Shown here piece after piece: positions 56,560-64,000 of a stretch of DNA of 64,000 nucleotides. Made by a program: the position numbers and the translations under genes. How positions within the stretch are numbered: position 1 is the first letter of the stretch; every line of letters starts with the position of its first letter. The notes beneath the pieces were generated by a model. The model did no database searches. It saw nothing but the letters and a program-made list of their open reading frames with translations, and was not told the origin of the DNA. Origin of the DNA: Lantana camara (lineage: Eukaryota; Streptophyta; Magnoliopsida; Lamiales; Verbenaceae); the NCBI GenBank assembly GCA_037501455.1, contig CM074861.1, forward strand, positions 35,852,001-35,916,000, read 5' to 3'.

Positions 56560-57650
56560 GTTTCTGCAAAGAATTAAGTTGAATTGATTGAAGTGTTTTA
56601 TTCTGTTTAAGTGATGGGATTCTTGTGTATGTTTAAATCAAGTGTATAGGTGACCTTGTGTGAGTTTTAAATCAAGGTATTTTATGTGTGTACTGGTTTG
56701 GCAATACTATAAAATAAACTTGTATGATGTAATTAAGAGCATTTTTACCTAAATTAAGAATTAGTATACTTTAACCAGACAATTTTAAAGAATAAAGCTA
56801 GGACGTAGACGAGCGGAGTCGGCTCTTGAACTTCATAAGCTGAGGCTTTAAAGGGCCGAGTTGAGTTTGATCAATTAAGCTTGAGTTGAACATGGCTTGT
56901 GAAATTCTCAATTCCAAAAAGAGCCTGCAAAGGATTCGAGCCGTATCAATGATAGTTGCATATCGGAACTCGAATACGAATTATTTGATTATATTTAATG
57001 ATTATCTTTTTTAGTACTATTAAGTCTTATATAGATGATCGCGTCCAAGACCTCGATTGGATAAGAGGGGAGATCTACAAAACATAGGATTGCTGTGTAC
57101 TTGAGTAAAAAGTATTGTCGCTGTAAGTATATGTAAGTTTATGGTATCTCAAAAGTGGGAGAATGAATCTTTTAGAAACTCTTTTATAGTAAAAGGGAGC
57201 AGGGAGAATCAAAGGAGGTGGTAACTGATTAGGTGAGCAATAGAGAAGTATTAGGCAGTGAGTGCCTGGTTAGGTGGTGAGCAATAGAGATTAGAGAAGT
57301 ATTAGGCAGTGAGTGCCTCGTTTTGGGAGAGGCTGAATTATTTGAATTCCAACTGCTATCCGAATGCTTTCCCACGTTTCTATAGACATGAATAATCCCT
57401 ACAATCATGGAACTGTAGGGCTAAATCTAACATTTTGGACTCTTCTAATGGGTCTAACAGCTTGTGGGTCAGTCCGTCTGCTATGTGGGTCGAATCCTCC
57501 TATATGCCAACAATTATCCATGACCTCCAACTGCTTTATAAATGAGTTGGACCATACATAATATCATTAGGCTCTAGTATAAAATTTTCCCCTAACATCA
57601 ATATTATTATATTATCGAATCGTTATACTGCATATGGCTTGATGATTAAT
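56560..57650. other. 3' flank and intergenic sequence
   Basis: A candidate AATAAACTTG signal lies near 56712. A tandem repeat at 57232-57320 doubles a roughly 56-bp unit with GAGAAGTATTAGGCAGTGAG. No gene supported. Confidence 0.5.
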
Positions 57651-57654
57651 AGGG

Positions 57655-57940
57655 TTATAATTAATTTAGGATATCGGACAATCTGATATTCGATCTAGTC
57701 TTTTTAGTAGTATGATTGTACCCAAAGTTCGATCCGACAATTTTATGGGATGTTGGGTACCTCGATTCGAAAATTTGGTGGTATATCGGATACCTGATTC
57801 GATACTTGAAATTGCTCAAAAAACCGATTCAATCAGATTTATCCGAAATTGCTCAAAAAATTCAATTTGCTCGGGTTTTAATTTTTATTCGATTGGATTG
57901 GATCGGATCGGATCGGATACTCCAACACATGGTGTGAAAT
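57655..57940. repeat. Decayed GGATCGG-rich repeat
   Basis: GATATCGGACAATCTG...GATCGGATCGGATCGGATAC resembles a worn copy of the hAT family at 52.6 kb. Open frames inside are by-products of the repeats. Confidence 0.45.
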
Positions 57941-59614
57941 GTCCACTCCGAGATTCATCCAGTGTATTTGGGTAATTGCATATATTATTCTTTTATTGGT
58001 TTATATACGGGGCTATAATTAATAACTCTCTTCAAATTGGAAATAATTTAGTTTTCTTTCCATGTAAAAAGAATTTATACTAACTCCCCAATTCAAATTT
58101 ATAATTGGATATCACTTCCTACTCAACTAAATCTAAATTGACGGCAATACCCTTATTTCCTTTTCCTTTTCATACTTAAATTTTAAATTTGAGTACTTTA
58201 ACTTTTACAGATAACACGCTATTTTTAAATCTAAATACTTTAATGTTTATGAATAATACCACCATCCCATTTCTACAATTTTTACGAATCGCCATCTACT
58301 CTATACGATTCTTTTAAAGTACTTTTCAATGTCTCAATACCTCACATGTGATGTGCATGTATTTTTAATAAGAGAAAATTAATCTTTCCATTATCTTAAT
58401 TATTATCTAACAAATTAGAGTTCAATAATTGGTAAATTAGGGTTGAAAATCTCTCAAATTTTATTTTCTTAAAACCGCCAAACGCAATAATCCTTATGAT
58501 TTTTCATCCGCATTTTGTGTGTTAAAAACTATTTGATATATCTGCATCTTTTTAAAATGATTTGATCTATTATTCTTCTATTTTCATTCTTTTTTCATTC
58601 CTCTTCATTTTTTTCCCCTCAAGATGAAGGTATTAATGACTAGAAATTGTTTTGTTTATTATCTATGTTTATTAATCTATTATATCCATAATTGAATAGG
58701 GAGAATTTGATAACGTGAAAGGTCATCACAATTTGCAGAAGTGAAATAAAAACTTTTCAAACTAGAGTGTATCCAATCTGATAATTTCTTTCTTAAACCT
58801 AGAATGTATCCACTCAAATAATTTATAATTACATATATCTTTTCAACATAATATCTCAAAGTTAAGTGATCAGAAGATTGAAAAAGAATAAGAAAATAAG
58901 AGTTGTGGTTGTCTTCTATCATATTAAAACTTTAAAGAATGACCGAAATCATGAAAAAATTAATTTATCCTTATTAAAAACACGTGCACATTGCATGTAG
59001 AGTATTCAAGCACCGAAAATTCACTTACAATCCCAAAAACCACTTAAAATTAGATGGGGATGACGATTTGTAAATATCACGTAAATTGGACGGCGATTCC
59101 AACAAAAATAAGTTTGGATGAGTGTGAAACTAGAGATAGTTCGGATGACAAAAGATATTTCTTCCTATTTTTAATATTTTTTTTAATTTTTAATTTTAAT
59201 TTTAGATGCTTTGATCTCATATAAAATTGAGAAAAAAAAAAATATAATTGACTGCCAAATTTTTTTTGACCCTATTGATTGATAATTTTGGGGTCGCCTA
59301 TGCTTGTTTGAAATCTCATTTTGAAGGGAAAATTGCAAAAATAAGATACCAACTATCCATAACTTGCATTTTTGGGATTCTTTATTTTCCGGTGACAAAA
59401 TAAACCAGTAAGTCTAAAAAAATTGCAATTTGAGAATAAAATTCACTGAAAAAGTGACTTCTAAGCAGGAAAACAACACGCGTATGCCACAAAAATTTTC
59501 AACCTTATTAATCGATAATTTTGAGGTCCCCTAATGCTCGCTTGAAATCTCATTTGAATGTACATGTGAACTATAAGTAGGTGTGCTTTTTTGTTAGAGA
59601 GTGAATCTCATAAT
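57941..59614. other. AT-rich intergenic region
   Basis: A block of about 45 bp (GATAATTTTGGGGTCG.. TTGAAATCTCATTT) occurs at 59280 and again at 59511. No gene supported. Confidence 0.5.
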
Positions 59615-60470
59615 TGTGACACCCCGCTCTACAGTCGGTACAGGTAATTGTGTGATTTAATTAAAATTTACGCTTTAATTTAATTATATGAACTTATTTG
59701 AATTTATTTGAAATAATTGTATACTTGAATTATTTGAATTTATATGAATTTTGATTTGTTGGACCCTAAACCCTTTTAAACCTTTTAAACCGAACCAATT
59801 ATTGAACCGGAAAAACTTTGAATTGAACCCGTGACCGTGAACAGAACCCGTTCAGTCTTAAAGGCTGAATCGTTTCTTCCTTCCTTCATTTCCACGTACA
59901 AACTCAGCAACAAAGCCAAGAAAGAAAGCTCAAACCCTTCATTCTTGATCAATTCTTCTCAAGCCAATAACTCTCCCGTTTCTCCACCAATTCATGAGCT
60001 TGAGTAAGTTTCGGAAATCCTGTGATGTGCTCTTTAATTTTATGGTTTAATCTTTAGTTGTGGTGGAGATTTTATATACTTTTGATCACCTACATGAATA
60101 GTAAGGGTTTGTGGCTTAATTTGAATTTGTGAGCTATGTATTGGTTTTCCTTGATCCTTGACTTCATTTATGAGCTTTACATGTTACTTTTATTGTATTT
60201 ATTGCATGAGTTTGGTTAGTGAATGATTTAAATGCAAGATACCTTTGATGAACTTGATTTTCTTCAAACATGGGTTTGGATTGATTGAGCATTGATTCTT
60301 ATTTTTCTCGAGTTTTGAGCATGTATATATGATTAATCTTGCATGATATCTGTTGTTGTGTACGAGTTTTATGCGTTTTGGTTGAGTTTTGGCCATGTTT
60401 GGCTAAAATTGTTTCGCCCCCTGTTTTGTCGAGAGCAGACCTGCGCTCCGTTTCGGCCTCTTTGAAAATT

Positions 60471-60711
60471 GGAAACGCCCGTTTCGATTAGGCGGAAGTT
60501 CAAGTTTGAGTCTTGGAAATAGTCATTTGGGTTTTGAATTGAAAGGTGAAACGACCATTTCGAGCTTCAGGGGAAGGTCAGTAGCTTCTGAAACGGGCGT
60601 TTGGTGTGTGTATTGATTTTGAAAACGGCAGTTTCAGAGCTCTCGGTTTGGGGCAGTAGCTTTTGAAATGCCCGTTTGGAATTTCTTCTTTGATTCCAAA
60701 CAACCGTTTCA
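60471..60711 (+). repeat. Array of six 16-bp GAAAC-N-GTTTC palindromes
   Basis: GGAAACGCCCGTTTCG at 60471 is followed by related 16-mers at 60547, 60589, 60621, 60664 and 60696. Arms are kept while the middle varies (CGCCCG, CGACCA, CGGGCG, CGGCAG, TGCCCG, CAACCG). Confidence 0.85.
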
Positions 60712-62120
60712 TAGGCCGTTGTCCGTGTTGTGATTTTTCGACTTTCTCGGTTTGATTCCATTGTTTCTTGAATGCTTTTATATGTCTTATATGCTTCATA
60801 ATTTGCTAGTTTTGTACTTGTAATTTGCCATTTAACTTGTTTACGCATGAAATTGAATTGTGGTGCATTTTTTGCATGCATTACATCTCATGCATACTTT
60901 TCAATTACCGTGCGCCATTTTTGGTCTATATAGAGTCTAAGTCTTGAGTTTTTGTTTTTCTTTTCAGACGAGGTTGCCGTTGATGACAACGAGACCTAGC
61001 TTTGCTCACTTCCACTTCTTTTCACTCTCAAGCACAAGGTGAGGTTTAGGATTTGTATTGTTATTGACCTAAAGCCTTTATGTGATGTTTTCGAGCCGTG
61101 CATGCGATTATATATTATATATATAATTAAATAAGTGTTGTATATGATATGTTTATGACCTTATGAAACAAGTTTGTTTTGGAAAGTTAATTATGAAGGC
61201 ATATGTAAGCTATTTTGTAAAGTTTTGATTCGTTTAAGTTTTGTAGCGAGTTAAGCCATGAAAGATTGGTATATCATATGTATATGTGTATGTGGATCTA
61301 AGGAGCTATGGGTAAGGAATCCCCGGGACGGTATTGGGCCGTCGGGGCTCGGCCTGTGCATAGTTTCCATCCAAGGTATCATGCGTGACCTCGGGAGCTA
61401 GGGAAGACATGGTATTTTGATGTCTTCGGTGTGAAAACCGGGAGGGCACATTGTGGGTTAGCTACCCCGCGTGAGTTTGTTAAAGTTATGGATGGTTAGA
61501 GCTACGCGCGTGGCTCTTCCATCATTGGAGGAGAGGATGGATATGTTTCTGATTTATGTTATAGTTTGATATGAGGAGTAAAAGTTGGAAGCTCGTTTTC
61601 GCTGAGCATATGATATGATCTTTTATGGGAACTATGAATTGGAATAGAGTTTATGAAAATGGTTCTAAGTATATAGTTTTGTTTTGAAACGTTTGGTTTG
61701 CAAAACCTATTCGGGTTCATAAATCCACTTTTGTTATGTGCTTTGTTTTATATATAGTGTGTGGGTGTGCGTTAACCCCCTCACTCAGTCAGTTGACTGG
61801 CCCCTCATTTATCTTTCAGTTTCAGGTACTTCTTTTGACTTGAGCTAGGCGGAGAAGTGTGTCCTTCGAGCCACACTTACGGGTCTAGGTCTTAGTCTTT
61901 TGCATATGTCTACATACATTTCATAATACTTTGTATATTTAGGACTTAGTTACTTGGAGATTTGATCTCTTTTGTTTTGATGGGGCCGTGATGGCCAATG
62001 TACAGGTTGTATATATGTTGATACCTATATGTAAATATGATATGCGTATATATGTTGGTACCTATATGTGTCTATGTTATGCATCTTCTTACTTGTCTGT
62101 TTTTATTTATTTGCTTCCGC

Positions 62121-62982
62121 CTCTAATGCACGGACACTTTGAAAAATGATCCCGTGCAGTGTCGGACACGTGTCGGACACGGACACGCCTCCGACACGTG
62201 TGAACCGTGTCCTAAATAAAAAAAAATTAAAATGAAAGGGGACATGGCGGAGTGTCCGACACGGCTTGGACACAGATTCCGGTAGATCTGGATTTCTGGA
62301 AGGAGAAGGCTTCATCGTGCCATCTCTTGTCGATTTAGATAGTAAAAGCTTAGTCTATGCGGTGGTAATGGTGGTGGTCGTGGTGGTGGTGAGGTTTTAG
62401 AAGGAGGAGGCATCATCATCACAGCATCTTCTGCCGTCAAATGTTGAGTACTCCGTCTCCACGATAGTGGCGATAGGTGGCGGTGGGGTTTTTGGGAATT
62501 GGGAGGAAGAGGATCTATGCCTCATGCCTGTCATGGTGTTAGTGTGAAACTGTGAATGTTCTCCGACATATATGAACTAGCGTTTTGCGAAAGAGTGGTG
62601 TGGAGAAATTTAGATGAATGAGCGGCGGGGTGGAGTAATGGTAATTAGGGTAAGACAAAAGTGCTCGTAAATTTTAACCTTTTGGGCCCTTGGCCCATAT
62701 AACTCTCAAATTTTCTTTTTTCTTTATCCAGCCTTCTTTCAAAATATATATTCCCTAGTAGTGCTGTGATATTTTAAGTTTTAAATCTTAGTCCGTCCAT
62801 ATCAGAAATAGTTTACATAACTCAAAAGAATATTTTATATTTATAAAATAAAGAATATAAAGAATATATATATATAATATAGTCGTGTCGTGTCCTAAAA
62901 TTTTAAAAAAATTCGTGTCACCGTGTCCGTGTCCGTGTCCGTGTCGTATCCGTGTCGCTATATCCGTGTCCATGCATCATAG
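62121..62982 (+). mobile_element. hAT-like MITE, copy 4 (862 bp)
   Basis: It starts CTCTAATGCACGGACAC and ends GTGTCCATGCATCATAG, with a perfect 8-bp target duplication GCTTCCGC (62113-62120, 62983-62990). It is longer than its relatives: the middle (about 62230-62870) is unrelated to the family repeats and may be captured DNA. Confidence 0.9.
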
Positions 62983-63164
62983 GCTTCCGCGCACTCTGAG
63001 CAGTTTAGTTAGCTACGCCTGGCTTAGTGAGTGAGTTGGTCTTCCGTTTGCTAAGGTTCGGATTCGGGTATAGACTTTCCATTTTATAACTGGGTTTGGA
63101 TTTTGGTACGGGGATGTGGTCCTACGTTCGGGTGCTAGTGTTATTAAACTATTTATTTATTAAT

Positions 63165-63610
63165 TAATTAAATGTGACACCGTAAACTATGACATCGACA
63201 TAAATACAATTAGACGAACATTAAAACATTCTTACACGACCAATATCTTTGAAGGCTGCTCAAAGATCAATTTTGAAGTTGAATTCGAGCCAAACCTATT
63301 TTGTATATTTACATAAGAATATATTAATTTTTGGAGCTCAAAATTAAGTATGAATCGAATCTGTCGAATCCAATCTCAAAGGCAATTTTTACTAAGAAAA
63401 TTGTTGGTAAATTGGAATTATAAGAGTTGAACTCTTGACTTATTTCTTAACGCATTGGATTTGAACGAGTTCGATCTTAAACGAAGGTCGAAACTTGCTC
63501 AACCGACTCGTTTATATGTTTCATACATGGGTATTGGGTGCTAACAAATTTTCTGAGTTTTGGGAAACTAAAAGTACACATGTTAAAATTGCCCAAAAGT
63601 TTAAAAACAA
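63165..63610. repeat. Dispersed repeat shared with 54290-54610
   Basis: Blocks match the copy at 54.3 kb in order. See that entry. Confidence 0.6.
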
Positions 63611-63679
63611 TGAATATTTGAAAAGAAAATTAAATATTTCTTCAAATTTTGCGAACATCTTGGTAAGTTTATAAATAAA

Positions 63680-64000
63680 AGGTGAATTGCATTTGGGCCC
63701 CCTAATATTTGGGGTGATTATAAGTTTCATCATACATTTTCTTATTTTACATATTAATCTCTAACAGTTAAGTTTCGTTTGAGATTTCTGACGTCCGTTA
63801 CGCTAGATTGTTTTATGAATTTTCAAAAATACCCATCTGAAATATTTTGATATTTCTACATCATTGAAAATATTTCCAAGAACTATTTTATTATATATTA
63901 AATATTAAGGCCTCATTTGGTAAAATTTTATAGATTTCAAAGACTATTATGTAGGGGTACGTTTCGAGTCGAGTCGAGTTTGGCCAAAAAAATCTAGCTT
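63680..64000. other. Window edge: possible transposon ends
   Basis: GGTGAATTGCATTTGGGCCC (63680) looks like a Mutator-type MITE end, though no partner was found. TAGGGGTACGTTTCGAGTC at 63952 resembles a hAT end of the TAGGGGTGGGC family, cut by the window edge. Confidence 0.35.

Larger units (their letters stand above)
59615..63140 (+). mobile_element. Tekay/Del-like LTR with a nested MITE (right end uncertain)
   Basis: It begins TGTGACACCCCGCTC, the usual start of such LTRs. It shares ordered blocks with 5.3-7.0 kb and ends with GGGGATGTGGT near 63122. Without the nested MITE and its duplicated target it is about 2.65 kb. No internal coding region, so it is a solo LTR or fragment. No target duplication confirmed. 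Confidence 0.55.

Noticed and set aside
60567..60881. 104-codon minus-strand frame in the Tekay-like LTR
   Set aside because: It is produced by the palindrome array and has no support from domains or splice context.

Overview
This is nuclear DNA from a flowering plant, most likely a eudicot. The evidence is GT-AG introns in every gene, a URT1-type uridylyltransferase, an HPR3-like reductase, plant carboxylesterases (CXE class), and a dense, layered load of plant transposons in AT-rich sequence. I cannot name the species. Four conventional genes are visible: two related secreted-type carboxylesterases (23.0-25.3 kb and 34.4-35.7 kb, both +), URT1 (49.3-52.6 kb, +) and an HPR3-like D-2-hydroxyacid dehydrogenase (55.1-56.6 kb, +). 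Most of the rest is mobile DNA. No rRNA, functional tRNA or CRISPR was found.

Layout. 1-5.3 kb: the pol half of a dead Tat-lineage Ty3/Gypsy element (RT, degenerate RNase H, second archaeal-type RNase H, integrase). It is split by a complete 2.2-kb solo LTR whose 5-bp target duplication can be read directly. 5.3-7.0 kb: a truncated Tekay/Del-like LTR. 7.3-7.6 kb: a Mutator-type MITE with a 9-bp TSD. 7.7-18.3 kb: an apparently full-length Helitron with both termini and a multi-exon Rep-helicase gene. 19-23 kb: decayed LINE pieces, a TRIM-like LTR, a hAT-like MITE, and a duplicated copy of the first carboxylesterase promoter that has lost its gene. 25.6-26.3 and 31.3-32.0 kb: two oppositely oriented copies of a short non-LTR retroelement with long TSDs. 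29.2 kb: a tRNA-type SINE. 33.1-33.7 kb: a hAT-like MITE inserted into another member of its own family. 36.0-36.8 kb: a pogo/Emigrant-like element whose internal deletion joins the start and end of its transposase into one open frame. 37.6-38.8 kb: a probable non-autonomous Helitron. 40.3-47.1 kb: a very young but internally deleted Athila element inside an older Tat-type LTR, followed by a LINE fragment. 52.6-53.4 kb: a hAT element inserted 4 bp past the URT1 stop. 59.6-63.1 kb: a Tekay-like LTR carrying a palindrome array and a hAT-like MITE.

The host genes are functionally separate. The carboxylesterases form a duplicated pair with different intron content. URT1 adds uridines to deadenylated mRNA. 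The reductase belongs to hydroxypyruvate/hydroxyphenylpyruvate metabolism. The shared theme is how nested transposons have rebuilt promoters, untranslated regions and gene ends; target duplications allow many of the insertion events to be ordered.
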